Shown: positions 8,254 to 16,284 of the stretch, piece by piece
How positions within the stretch are numbered: position 1 is the first letter of the stretch
Layout: every line of letters starts with the position of its first letter
Assembly (NCBI GenBank): GCA_004556755.1
Contig: SFFW01000005.1
Coordinates: 62,001-126,000, forward strand
Direction of reading: 5' to 3'
Source of the DNA: Clostridiales bacterium
Lineage (GTDB): Bacteria; Bacillota; Clostridia; Oscillospirales; Oscillospiraceae
Length of the DNA stretch: 64,000 bases
Position numbers and translations under genes: made by a program
The notes under the pieces: model-generated
Seen by the model: the letters and a program-made list of their open reading frames with translations, nothing else
Told to the model about the DNA's origin: nothing
The model's database searches: none

Positions 8254-8290
8254 AAAAAACGTCAGAGGAATTTCCTCTGACGTTTTTTAG
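8254..8290 (-). terminator. Terminator of the CapA-like gene
   Basis: AAAAAACGTCAGAGGAA and TTCCTCTGACGTTTTTT form a perfect stem with a U-run leftward, 9 bp past the stop of the CapA-like gene. Confidence 0.85.
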
Positions 8291-8298
8291 TTGTCTTA

Positions 8299-9513
8299 CT
8301 ATTCCTCGACCGGAGGATCGACAGGCTCCGGCACGGGAATGGGACTCGGCTCGGGGTCGGGCGAGGGGATCGGAAGCTCCTCCGAGCCGGGCAACTCCGG
8401 ACGCTTTGAGGGTTCGGGCGAGGGATCGGGGTCAAGGAAGGAGTAATCGACCACAAGGTCAGCACCCGTGAAGCTGCCGTCGAGCTTACTCATTGTGCGC
8501 TCAAACTCCTTGCTGCCTTTCTTGTACGGGGTGGGGCGGAAGTCGTTATTCTCGTCCGAGCCGCTTATGGAGCAGGGAATATAGTCGCAGGCTTCGAGCG
8601 AAACACCCCCGTCGGCATTGCGGCACAGCGTGAGCTGCACGATAACGGAGTCATAGTCACGGGGGAAGGAGTTCCCGCCGAAGGAGAAGTTGCCGAGACT
8701 GTACAGGATAAGACCGCCGCCGTATTCCTCGGCGGGCTGCAAGACATGGGGATGCGAGCCGTACACGAGGTCGGCTCCGGCGTCGATCGCAGCATGAGCG
8801 AGATTTTTCTGATAGGCGTTGGGGCGGTATGCGCCCTCCACGCCCCAGTGTAGCGCACAGATTATGTACTCGGCGCCGTCGGCTTTAAGCTTGTCTATCG
8901 CTTCCTTTATCTGCGTTTCGCTTATCATAAAGCTGCCGTAGCCGCAGTAGATGCCGAGCTTCAGCCCGCTTTCGGTCGTGAAAACGACGCTTTGCCCGTC
9001 GATCCCGTAGGCGATGCCACGCTCGTCGAGAGCGCTTAGCGTGTCGTCAAGCCCACGCTGACCGTAGTCCATAATGTGGTTGTTGGCGGTCGTCACAAAG
9101 TCGATGCCGCCGGAGACGAGCATATCGGCGTTTTCGGTCGGCGCTTTGAAGTGAAACAGCGAGCCGGAGCTTAAAAGGGCGTCGGAAAAATTGCATTCGA
9201 GGTTTGCGATCGTCGCATCGTCGTTTTCAAAATACTTACGGACGTTTTCGAAGGGGTAGCCCATGTCGTCGCCGCAGAGGCTTTGAAACCTGTTTCCCTC
9301 AAGGGTGCAGTCGCCGACGAGACTTATCGTAAAGCGCTCATGCTCCGGCTCCGTTTGCACGGCGTCGCTCGGAGCGGGGGTTGCGTTCGGAGAAGGAGAT
9401 GACAGAAATTCCTCGTCAATGATCCCAAAACGTATAAGCAGCATGAGTGCCGCAAGGACGAGCAGTCCCACTGCCGCCGCTATGCCTATTACAAGCTTCA
9501 GTTTTCTCCCCAT
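8299..9513 (-). CDS. CapA-family (PGA_cap) metallophosphatase-like membrane protein
   Basis: 404 residues. A single N-terminal membrane anchor (residues ~5-25) is followed by a Ser/Pro linker and then the CapA fold: VGDCTLEGNRF, NLECNFS, TTANNHIMDYGQRG, ALHWGVE and YGSHPHVLQP, which are the metal-binding DxH/GD/NH/H/GHPH-type motifs of the calcineurin-like CapA domain. The last ~60 residues are Pro/Ser/Glu-rich (repeated PSPDPEPSP), a flexible wall-spanning tail. CapA is required for poly-gamma-glutamate capsule assembly in Bacillus; no capBC is nearby, so the role here is uncertain. ATG 9513 follows GAGAGGG; an upstream extension is rejected. Confidence 0.82.
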   Translation of the reverse strand: MGRKLKLVIGIAAAVGLLVLAALMLLIRFGIIDEEFLSSPSPNATPAPSDAVQTEPEHERFTISLVGDCTLEGNRFQSLCGDDMGYPFENVRKYFENDDATIANLECNFSDALLSSGSLFHFKAPTENADMLVSGGIDFVTTANNHIMDYGQRGLDDTLSALDERGIAYGIDGQSVVFTTESGLKLGIYCGYGSFMISETQIKEAIDKLKADGAEYIICALHWGVEGAYRPNAYQKNLAHAAIDAGADLVYGSHPHVLQPAEEYGGGLILYSLGNFSFGGNSFPRDYDSVIVQLTLCRNADGGVSLEACDYIPCSISGSDENNDFRPTPYKKGSKEFERTMSKLDGSFTGADLVVDYSFLDPDPSPEPSKRPELPGSEELPIPSPDPEPSPIPVPEPVDPPVEE

Positions 9514-9565
9514 TTGCGTTTCCCTCTCACCGTAATCTGCGCATATATTTGCGCACTTTGTGATA

Positions 9566-9594
9566 ATTATATACAAAGACGGCAAAATTGACAA
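9566..9594 (-). promoter_or_regulatory. Promoter of the CapA-like gene
   Basis: On the minus strand TTGTCA (9594-9589) and TATAAT (9571-9566) are separated by 17 bp. Confidence 0.65.
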
Positions 9595-9616
9595 GCGGCT
9601 TTTGCCAATTTGCCCC

Positions 9617-9645
9617 TTGACGTGAGAGGAAAGCGGTGCTAATAT
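9617..9645 (+). promoter_or_regulatory. Promoter of the T-box/trpB2 unit
   Basis: TTGACG (9617-9622) and TAATAT (9640-9645) with a 17-bp spacer, just before the T-box leader. Confidence 0.65.
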
Positions 9646-9654
9646 GTAAAAAAC

Positions 9655-9905
9655 CGATGAGCAAGAGTAGTAATCCGTGCGATGATTTCAGAGAGCCGCC
9701 GTTCGGTGTGAGGCGGTATCGGATCTCGGATGAATGGACTTGTGAGGGCAAACCGAAGTTTCAGTAGGGGCGACGGGGTGACGGCCGTTAATACCGTCGG
9801 CGTATGGTAGTACGCATGAGTGGGCGAAAAATTCGCCAAGCCGGGTGGCACCGCAGGATATTATCTCCTGTCCCTGCATAATGCAGAGACAGGAGTTTTT
9901 TGTTT
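9655..9905 (+). promoter_or_regulatory. T-box leader, tryptophan specifier
   Basis: Contains a Stem I with AGTA and AGAGAG blocks, a specifier-loop-like TGAATGGAC with TGG (Trp) at 9735-9737, and the conserved T-box core GGGTGGCACCGCAGG (9844-9857). It is followed by mutually exclusive hairpins; the terminator is CTCCTGTCCCTGCA/TGCAGAGACAGGAG plus TTTTTT (about 9865-9902). Uncharged tRNA-Trp should promote read-through into trpB2. Confidence 0.9.
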
Positions 9906-9945
9906 GCATCCTATCTCTGTAATATGAAAGAAAGGAGCAAACACA

Positions 9946-11313
9946 ATGAAAAACATTCCCTACAAAATCTATCTCGAAGAGGACGAAATGCCTCGTTCCT
10001 ATCAGAATCTCAGAGCTTATATGAAGGATAAGCCCGACCCGATGCTCAATCCGGCGACGCTCAAGCCCGTGAGCTTTGAGGATATGCGTCCCGTGTTCTG
10101 CGACGCCTGCATAGAGCAGGAGTTAAACGTTAGCGACAAGTTCATCCCCATCCCGGAGGAAGTGTTCAACTTCTATAAGATGTACCGTCCCTCGCCGCTC
10201 GTGAGAGCCTACAACCTTGAAAAGGCGCTCGACACCCCGGCGGAGATATATTACAAGTTCGAGGGTACGAACACCTCCGGCAGCCATAAATTAAACTCTG
10301 CGGTACCGCAGGTCTACTACGCAAAGCAGCAGGGCTTAAAGAGCCTTACGACTGAGACGGGCGCAGGTCAGTGGGGTACGGCGCTTTCCATGGCGAGCGC
10401 ATTCTTCGGTGTTGACACCAAGGTGTACATGGTCAAGGTCTCGGCCCAGCAGAAGCCGCACAGGAAGGCGGTCATGGAGACCTACGGCGCACAGGTCATA
10501 GCATCCCCCTCCGACACGACCGAGGCGGGCAGGAAGATAAACGAGATGTACCCCGGCACCGGCGGCAGCCTCGGCTGCGCCATCAGCGAAGCGGTCGAGG
10601 TCGCAGTAAAGACCCCGAACTGCCGCTACGTTCTCGGCAGCGTGCTGAATCATGTGCTGCTGCACCAGAGCATCGTCGGTCAGGAGACTAAGACCGCACT
10701 TGACAAGTACGGCATAAAGCCCGACGTCGTTATCGGCTGCGCCGGCGGCGGCTCCAACTTCGGCGGCATAATAACTCCGTTCATGGCGGAGCGTCTTGAG
10801 GGCAAGACGAATACCGAGTTCATTGCGGTCGAACCCGCAAGCTGCCCGACCCTCACGAGGGGGAGATACGCATACGACTTCGGCGACATCGGCAAGGTCA
10901 CTCCGCTTATCAAGATGTACACCCTCGGCAGCGGCTTCATGCCCTCCGCAAACCATGCCGGCGGACTGCGCTACCACGGCATGAACGGCACCATCTCCAA
11001 GCTCTATCACGACGGCTATATCAAGGCGGTCAGCTACGAGCAGACCAAGGTTTTCGAAGCGGCAGAGGCGTTTGCAAAGGTTGAGGGCTACCTCCCCGCA
11101 CCCGAAAGCAGCCATGCGATAAAGGCTGCGATGGACGAAGCACTGCGCTGCCGTGAAACGGGTGAGAAAAAGAAGATACTCTTCTGCCTCACTGGTACGG
11201 GCTACTTCGACCTCAGCGGCTACCAGAAGTATAACAGCGGCGAAATGAGCGATTACATCCCGACGGATGAGGAGCTTGAAGCTGGCTTTAAGAGCCTCCC
11301 CGTAACCGAGTGA
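9946..11313 (+). CDS. trpB2: Tryptophan synthase beta-like protein TrpB2
   Basis: 455 residues, a PLP fold type II enzyme of the longer TrpB2 class (COG1350). The Schiff-base Lys is in SGSHKLNSA (about Lys115) and the phosphate-binding Gly-rich loop is GCAGGGSNFGG. It converts indole plus serine to tryptophan; TrpB2 enzymes often work without a TrpA partner and salvage free indole. No trpA or other trp genes are beside it, which fits indole scavenging in a gut setting (inference). The Trp-specific T-box upstream supports a tryptophan role. The start has AAGGAG eight bases ahead. It converges on spoIIR with a 3-bp gap. Confidence 0.92.
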   Translation: MKNIPYKIYLEEDEMPRSYQNLRAYMKDKPDPMLNPATLKPVSFEDMRPVFCDACIEQELNVSDKFIPIPEEVFNFYKMYRPSPLVRAYNLEKALDTPAEIYYKFEGTNTSGSHKLNSAVPQVYYAKQQGLKSLTTETGAGQWGTALSMASAFFGVDTKVYMVKVSAQQKPHRKAVMETYGAQVIASPSDTTEAGRKINEMYPGTGGSLGCAISEAVEVAVKTPNCRYVLGSVLNHVLLHQSIVGQETKTALDKYGIKPDVVIGCAGGGSNFGGIITPFMAERLEGKTNTEFIAVEPASCPTLTRGRYAYDFGDIGKVTPLIKMYTLGSGFMPSANHAGGLRYHGMNGTISKLYHDGYIKAVSYEQTKVFEAAEAFAKVEGYLPAPESSHAIKAAMDEALRCRETGEKKKILFCLTGTGYFDLSGYQKYNSGEMSDYIPTDEELEAGFKSLPVTE

Positions 11314-11316
11314 TCT

Positions 11317-11925
11317 TTAGAAAACGGAGTCGAAGAAATCGCAGACCTCACCCCACAGCTCGACGATGCGGAACTTGCAGCGGTAGCCGTCCCCCTCGGT
11401 GACGATGCCCCGTGTCTCGCCGTCGAGCGACTCTACGGCGCTGTCGCTCTCGGCTGCGGTGAGGCACAGCGGCGGGAACACGACGCACCACCAGTTGTGC
11501 CCCTCGCCCTCGCCGAGGATGACCCGCAGCGACTCGTAGCGCCCGGCGGGGAGCGAGAAGCTGCCGTAGTCCCGTGTGGGATAGTACTCCTGCGTCAGCG
11601 TGACCTTGACGGGGCGCCCCTCGGCGGCGGTCTCGGCGGCGGACTTTATCCCATCAAGCTCGGAGCTTATGATCCGCTTTGCCTCGTCCGGGGACTCGGC
11701 GTCCTCAAGTTTGGGACTTATGTAGGAAAGTACGCTGTCCCGCACGTTGAGCTTTATGCGCTGCTCGTTTGAGTCGTCGGACACTGCAAGAACGTGCAGT
11801 CTTACAAGACTTCCGCTTATGGACTCCTGCCGGGCCTGCGCCCAAGTGCCGAGACAGAGCGTGACGCACAGTGCGAGCATGAGCGAGATCTCCCATATTC
11901 TGAACCGTTTATTTTCGATATTCAT
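11317..11925 (-). CDS. spoIIR: Stage II sporulation protein R
   Basis: 202 residues with an N-terminal signal/anchor helix (residues ~9-28), then the SpoIIR core: VRLHVLAVSDDSNEQRIKLNVRDSVL and GHNWWCVVFPPLC, both hallmarks of the family. In Bacillus SpoIIR is made in the forespore under sigma-F, exported, and triggers SpoIIGA to activate sigma-E in the mother cell. Its GGAGG ribosome-binding site lies in the 3' arm of a long hairpin (11929-11973), and a MITE-like element begins 63 bp upstream of the start codon, so expression signals here are unusual. High confidence in identity. Confidence 0.95.
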   Translation of the reverse strand: MNIENKRFRIWEISLMLALCVTLCLGTWAQARQESISGSLVRLHVLAVSDDSNEQRIKLNVRDSVLSYISPKLEDAESPDEAKRIISSELDGIKSAAETAAEGRPVKVTLTQEYYPTRDYGSFSLPAGRYESLRVILGEGEGHNWWCVVFPPLCLTAAESDSAVESLDGETRGIVTEGDGYRCKFRIVELWGEVCDFFDSVF

Positions 11926-11928
11926 AAC

Positions 11929-11973
11929 AAAAACCTCCGAAACTATGTACTGACATTAGTATCGGAGGTTTTT
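11929..11973. promoter_or_regulatory. Long hairpin masking the spoIIR ribosome-binding site
   Basis: AAAAACCTCCGA (11929-11940) pairs perfectly with TCGGAGGTTTTT (11962-11973), and the 21-nt loop can extend the stem. In the spoIIR mRNA the GGAGG is in the 3' arm, 10 nt from the ATG. On the plus strand the same structure followed by TTTTTT can terminate read-through from trpB2. Confidence 0.7.
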
Positions 11974-11987
11974 TCGGTTTTTAAACA

Positions 11988-12175
11988 TAAGCATAAGGGA
12001 AGTATCCAAACCCGTTTTAAAGCTGACGGTAGCTGAACCCCTGCAGCCTGTCGGCGTACCCTTTCGGTTATTTCCGACTTTTTTACTTTGATGGCGTCAT
12101 TCAAGGAACGACAACGAAGAGAAAGGACAAAAAATCATGGCAGAGGCGGAGTTCGGATGCTCCCCTTATGCTTAA
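11988..12175. repeat. MITE-like element, copy 2
   Basis: About 188 bp, inverted relative to copy 1. It starts TAAGCATAAGGG and ends CCCCTTATGCTTAA. Positions 12100-12175 match 8119-8044 almost base for base, and the other end shares the GTATCC-AACCCGTTTT-AAGCTGA block. The terminal TTAA supplies the stop codon of ispE. Confidence 0.75.
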
Positions 12176-13044
12176 ATCTCGGTATGGTGCTTATTTTCGG
12201 TGAGAAAAACCGATTTATACTCTGCGGAGAGCGTTTTCTTCGTCGCCTCGGCGCTTTGCCGGTCGGGGAAGATGCCGAAAACGGCAGACCCCGTGCCGGT
12301 CATTATCGCACCGAGCGCACCGCAGTCAAGCATACGGTTCTTTATCTCGGCGATGCTGCTCATGCGGCGGTCGGGAACGTCCTCAAACACGTTGTACATA
12401 CGCCGTGCAAGCTTGCTTAGATCCCCGTCTATGAGCGCCTCGCAGATGCCGGCGGAGTCGGGGTGACAGCGCAGCTTCACCGAGTCGAGCTTTCGGAAAA
12501 GCTCCGGCGTGGAGATAGAAAACTCCGGCTTGCAGACGACTATATTGCAATCGGGGAGTGAGGGCAGAGGCAGCAGCATCTCACCTCTGCCGGTCGCAAG
12601 GACTGTGCCGCCGGAGACGCAGAAGGCGACGTCCGAGCCGATGCCGGCAGCAAGGGCTTCAAGCCCATGCCTGTCGTAGGGCTTGCCGTACAGCGTATTT
12701 AAGGCACGCAGAACGGCGGCGGCGTCGGACGATCCGCCCGCCATGCCCGCACCGACGGGGATGTTTTTCTTTATGAGGATGAATGCGCCCGTGTCGCTTA
12801 TGCCCTGCGCCTTAAAGAACACCTTTGCAGCACGAACGGCAAGGTTCCGGTCATCGCAGGGAATGAAGCGCAGATTGGTCTGCGCCGTGACCTCGGAGCC
12901 TTGGCGCAGCTCCACATAAACGTCGTCACTCAGCGTGACCGACTGCATGACCATGAGCATCTCATGGTAGCCGTCGGGACGCTTGCCTATAACGTCGAGC
13001 GAAATGTTTATTTTGGCAAAAGCCTTTTCGTTGATACTTTTCAT
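12172..13044 (-). CDS. ispE: 4-diphosphocytidyl-2-C-methyl-D-erythritol kinase
   Basis: 290 residues, GHMP kinase. N-terminal AKINISLDVIGKRPDGYHEM and the ATP loop PVGAGMAGGSSDAAAVLRAL are diagnostic of IspE, which phosphorylates CDP-methylerythritol in the non-mevalonate isoprenoid pathway. A C-terminal MTGTGSAVFGIF completes the fold. ATG 13044 overlaps the stop of apgM as ATGA, so the two are translated together. Its TAA stop falls inside the terminal repeat of MITE-like copy 2, suggesting the element inserted at or near the gene end and replaced the last codons. Confidence 0.95.
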   Translation of the reverse strand: MKSINEKAFAKINISLDVIGKRPDGYHEMLMVMQSVTLSDDVYVELRQGSEVTAQTNLRFIPCDDRNLAVRAAKVFFKAQGISDTGAFILIKKNIPVGAGMAGGSSDAAAVLRALNTLYGKPYDRHGLEALAAGIGSDVAFCVSGGTVLATGRGEMLLPLPSLPDCNIVVCKPEFSISTPELFRKLDSVKLRCHPDSAGICEALIDGDLSKLARRMYNVFEDVPDRRMSSIAEIKNRMLDCGALGAIMTGTGSAVFGIFPDRQSAEATKKTLSAEYKSVFLTENKHHTEI

Positions 13045-14270
13045 TTTTCAAACAGCATGGACATTAGGGCGACGCCGGAGTTTACCGTCGGACCCGCTTC
13101 GCCGCTCTTCTCGGTGTACGGCAGACCGCAGCCGTCGGAATATCTGCTGTCGTAGAGCATATACGGCACGGGGTCTCCGTCGTGGCCTCTCGTCGAGGTG
13201 AGGGTTTTGTGGTCGGACAGGAAGAGGATGCGGTAGTCCCAGCCTCGCCTATCCATCTCGGCGCACAGGGGACGGATCATCCTCGTGTCGAGCCACTGGA
13301 TGCCGAGCAGCTTACCGTCAAGGTCGCCGTTGTGCGTACACTCGTCGGGCGCTTCGACGTGGACGGCGACAAAGTCATGCATGCTCAGCACGTCGAGCGC
13401 TGCGTTCATCTTGCTTTCGTAGTTTGTGTCGATCTCTCCCGTGGCACCGTCGGGGCAGATCATGTCAAGCCCTATGAGCCTTGCGATGCCGTGGCAGAGC
13501 GGGACCGCCGAAATGACGGCTCCGTCAAAGCCGTAGCGCTCTTTGAAGTCGGGAAGCGCAACGGCGGTGCCTTCCGCCCAGAACCAAATGCCGTTTGCGG
13601 GCATTTTGCCCTCACGCCGAAGCTCCTCGCACAGCGGGTGACGGTCGAGTATCTCGTTTGCACGGCGCATAAGCTCAAGCAGGGTCTCGGCGTTTTTGCA
13701 GCCGGAGGGCAGGATGGGACCGATCTTTTCGCCGAGGTGATCGTGCGGCGGTATGAGCTTTATCCCCTCAATGCTTGCGCCCGACTGCTGCGCAATGTGC
13801 CTGAAGGAGTGACCGAGGTTTATCTTCATCCCCGCCTTCTCCGCCAAGGGAGCAAAGTCGGGATGCTCAAACAGAGCGGTGATTATCGCATCTGACATGT
13901 CCCCGTCGATGCTGCCGGCGGAGTGGGACAGGATGCGTTTTTCCTCAAAGGGCATATCGCCGTCGGAGAGCGTGACCATATTGCAGCGATACGCAATGTC
14001 GCCGTCGGAAAGCTCGATCCCGCTTGCCGCCGCCTCCAAGGGCGCACGACCCTTAAAGTACAGCGTGGGGTCGCAGCCGAAGATCGAGAGAATGGCGGTG
14101 TCGCTTCCGGGGGGCAGACCCTCCGGCACATTGCGGACGCTGCCGACCTCGCCCTTTGCGGCAAGGGCGTCGATAAAGGGCTTTTCCGCCGCCTCAAGCG
14201 GCGTTTTTCCGTTAAGCTCCGGAACGGGATTATCCGCCATTCCGTCGCCTATAATAAGTACATATTTCAT
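13041..14270 (-). CDS. apgM: Cofactor-independent phosphoglycerate mutase, ApgM type
   Basis: About 409 residues of the alkaline-phosphatase superfamily (COG3635). Metal ligands and motifs are visible: IIGDGMAD near the N-terminus, PPGSDTAILSIFG with the catalytic Ser/Thr, VHVEAPDECTHNGD, and FLSDHKT...TRGHDGDPVPY. It interconverts 3- and 2-phosphoglycerate; distant homologues act on phosphonopyruvate-type substrates. ATG 14270 is chosen over 14276 because AGGAAG sits six bases upstream of the former but abuts the latter. It forms an operon with ispE. Confidence 0.9.
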   Translation of the reverse strand: MKYVLIIGDGMADNPVPELNGKTPLEAAEKPFIDALAAKGEVGSVRNVPEGLPPGSDTAILSIFGCDPTLYFKGRAPLEAAASGIELSDGDIAYRCNMVTLSDGDMPFEEKRILSHSAGSIDGDMSDAIITALFEHPDFAPLAEKAGMKINLGHSFRHIAQQSGASIEGIKLIPPHDHLGEKIGPILPSGCKNAETLLELMRRANEILDRHPLCEELRREGKMPANGIWFWAEGTAVALPDFKERYGFDGAVISAVPLCHGIARLIGLDMICPDGATGEIDTNYESKMNAALDVLSMHDFVAVHVEAPDECTHNGDLDGKLLGIQWLDTRMIRPLCAEMDRRGWDYRILFLSDHKTLTSTRGHDGDPVPYMLYDSRYSDGCGLPYTEKSGEAGPTVNSGVALMSMLFEK

Positions 14271-14398
14271 AAGCATCTTCCTAATAATAAAAATTAAATC
14301 TATACTACACTAAAAATCGACGCTTGAAAAGGGTAATTGTTGATTTTTTGCCCGTCATGTGAGAAAATGTAAGCAGCGAACACAGAAGGGTGAAGCAT

Positions 14399-15253
14399 AT
14401 GAGAAGAAGCAAAAAGCTGCCTAAGTGGGCGGTCATCGTCATTCTGATAGCGGCGATCGCAGTGTATGCGGTCGATTACTTTACTCAGGACAGAGTGACG
14501 GAGCCTATGGACGGGTTGTACGTCCATTTTATCGACATCGGTCAGGGCGATGCGTCGCTCATTGTCTGCGACGGAAAAACAATGCTGATAGACGGCGGCG
14601 AGGTGGACGAGGCGGACAGGCTCGTCGATTACCTTGAGCGGCAGGGGGTCAAGACGCTTGACTATGCGGTATGCACCCACTCCCACGCCGACCACTGCGG
14701 AGGGCTTGACAAGGCGATAGAGCGCTTCGGCGCAGAGACGGTGTTCACGTCGCCCTACACGACGGAGATAAACCAGTATAAGCAGGTGGTTGAGGCGGCG
14801 GACGAGGTGGGAGCGGAGCTTTGCGTTCCCGACTTCGGCGCCGAGTACAGGCTCGGCGAGGCGGTGTTTACCTTCATAGGACCCCTTGAGGAGTATTCCG
14901 ACACGAATAACAACAGCCTTGTCCTGCGTCTTACATACGGCGACAAGAGCTTTCTCTTCACCGGCGACATGGAGAGGGAAGCCGAGAACGATCTGTTAGA
15001 CTCCGGGGTGAAGCTTTCAAGCGACGTGCTGAAGGTTGGGCATCACGGCTCATCGACCTCGACGAGCTACCGTTTCCTGTACGAGGTGTCGCCGGAGATC
15101 GCCGTCATATCCTGCGGCGAGGACAACAGCTATGGTCACCCGCACGAGGAGGTACTAAGCAGACTGAGTGACGCCGACGTCACGGTGTACAGAACGGACC
15201 TCGACGGCAGCGTCGTGCTGTTCTGCGACGGCATGAAGGTCACGAAAAAGTGA
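14399..15253 (+). CDS. ComEC/Rec2-like metallo-beta-lactamase hydrolase, membrane-anchored
   Basis: 284 residues: an N-terminal membrane helix (residues ~9-27), then the free-standing MBL domain found at the C-terminus of ComEC. Motifs: VHFIDIGQGDASLI, CTHSHADHCGG (HxHxDH), FTGDMEREAEN, KVGHHGSSTS and ISCGEDNSYGHPHEEVL. Such proteins are predicted extracytoplasmic nucleases or phosphodiesterases. The ATG at 14399 follows AGAAGGG; a GTG nine bases upstream is less likely. It opens a short rightward run with the next two genes. Confidence 0.85.
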   Translation: MRRSKKLPKWAVIVILIAAIAVYAVDYFTQDRVTEPMDGLYVHFIDIGQGDASLIVCDGKTMLIDGGEVDEADRLVDYLERQGVKTLDYAVCTHSHADHCGGLDKAIERFGAETVFTSPYTTEINQYKQVVEAADEVGAELCVPDFGAEYRLGEAVFTFIGPLEEYSDTNNNSLVLRLTYGDKSFLFTGDMEREAENDLLDSGVKLSSDVLKVGHHGSSTSTSYRFLYEVSPEIAVISCGEDNSYGHPHEEVLSRLSDADVTVYRTDLDGSVVLFCDGMKVTKK

Positions 15254-15261
15254 GGAAAACG

Positions 15262-15489
15262 ATGAAGCTTGTGATTTGCGACGATCCCGACCTGAAGCTC
15301 AGTGTCGGCGGAGAACATATAATAGTAAAGCCCGACGGCAGGCTGTGTCGCTGTCTCGGCTGCTTCGGCGTACACTACACGCAGGTCAATATCCCGGCGC
15401 TGATGTACAAGCTCGGAGCGGAGCTTATGTGGAGAATAGCCGTCGTGAAAAACGGCAACAAGCCGTGGGACATCGGCAGAAAGCTGTGA
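15262..15489 (+). CDS. Small Cys-rich protein, possible internally deleted flavodoxin-fold remnant
   Basis: 75 residues starting MKLVICDDPDLKL after TGAGG. It contains CRCLGCFGVH at about residue 33-42. The N-terminal half resembles the start of clostridial NAD(P)H/FMN flavodoxin-like reductases, where a 'xxCxGCFGCW' block follows an opening beta strand, but those proteins are ~200 residues; here the sequence passes straight to a C-terminal-looking segment (LMWRIAVVKNGNKPWDIGRKL). I read it as a short protein produced by internal deletion, or an unrelated small protein. Function unknown. Confidence 0.45.
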   Translation: MKLVICDDPDLKLSVGGEHIIVKPDGRLCRCLGCFGVHYTQVNIPALMYKLGAELMWRIAVVKNGNKPWDIGRKL

Positions 15490-15497
15490 GAAAAGAG

Positions 15498-16025
15498 ATG
15501 GATAAAATGCCTGAGTTGTGGGATGTTTACGACATCGACAGAGTGAAAACGGGACGCACCGCCGTGCGGGGTGAGGTGCTTGCGCCGGGGGATATGCATT
15601 TGGTTATACACATCTGCATATTCGGAAGCGACGGTCGGCTGCTCATTCAGCAGCGGCAGCCGTGGAAAACGTGGCCGGAGTATTGGGACGTGACCGTCGG
15701 CGGCAGTGCGCTTTTAGGTGAAAACTCACGTCAGGCGGCGCACAGGGAGCTGCTTGAGGAGCTGGGACTCGACATAGACTTTACAACACTTCGCCCGACC
15801 TTTACGCACAATTTCGACGAGGGCTTTGACGACTTTTACATCCTTGTGCGGGACGTGGATATACATAAGCTGCGCCTCCAGCCGGAGGAGGTAAAGTCGG
15901 TCGCATGGGCGACTGCGGACGAGGTGTTTCGAATGATGGATGAGGGACGCTTTATTCCCTTTTACAAGAGCTTCGTTCAAAGCCTTTTTGATTTGCAGGG
16001 CAAATCCGATTTCCTGAATATTTAA
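15498..16025 (+). CDS. NUDIX hydrolase (IPP-isomerase-like subfamily)
   Basis: 175 residues. The NUDIX box is complete: GGSALLGENSRQAAHRELLEELGLDI fits Gx5Ex7REUxEExGU. Flanking WPEYWDVTVGGS and LVIHICIFGSDGRLLIQQRQ match the COG1443 group that includes IPP isomerase-like and acyl/isoprenoid-diphosphate NUDIX enzymes. The start ATG 15498 has only a modest GAGAAAAGAG upstream; ATG 15507 is an alternative. Substrate is not predictable. It is 8 bp after the small Cys-rich gene. Confidence 0.88.
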   Translation: MDKMPELWDVYDIDRVKTGRTAVRGEVLAPGDMHLVIHICIFGSDGRLLIQQRQPWKTWPEYWDVTVGGSALLGENSRQAAHRELLEELGLDIDFTTLRPTFTHNFDEGFDDFYILVRDVDIHKLRLQPEEVKSVAWATADEVFRMMDEGRFIPFYKSFVQSLFDLQGKSDFLNI

Positions 16026-16284
16026 CAAAAAACCGCCCAAACGCTGGGTGCCCATAACACAGGAAGCAACAAATTTTCAATGATTATGGCATCTGGCAGT
16101 CGAGGTTAGCAAAAAAGAAAATGAGCGATACTTGGTTTGAATGACCAGGTATTGTTCATTATTCATCCGCACGATACAGTCACGGTGCCGAACGCCGAAG
16201 AGTGCGGAGGCAAGGCAAAAAGCTGTTGTTATACGGCGGAGGTCGTGTTATATTGATTTTATATTGTTATTGTAGGTGAGCATA
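16026..16284 (+). other. Structured intergenic region, candidate noncoding RNA
   Basis: 259 bp without a gene. Several hairpins are visible: CCCA-AACGC-TGGG (16038-16050), TGCCCATAA with TTATGGCA (about 16049-16092), and a strong 11-bp one, CGATACTTGGT with ACCAGGTATTG (about 16126-16158). A GC-rich part follows, then an AT-rich stretch leading into dut. No known RNA family was recognised. It may be an uncharacterised small RNA or a leader of dut. Confidence 0.4.

Noticed and set aside
15276..15497. Upstream extension of the NUDIX gene into the small Cys-rich gene
   Set aside because: It would overlap a gene with its own ribosome-binding site and adds an Arg-rich segment of no family character; the NUDIX homology starts after ATG 15498.
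16026..16220. SRP RNA or 6S RNA at the NUDIX-dut gap
   Set aside because: The SRP GGAAGCAGCC/GNRA core and a long 6S-type open central bubble could not be found; only GGAAGCA matches.
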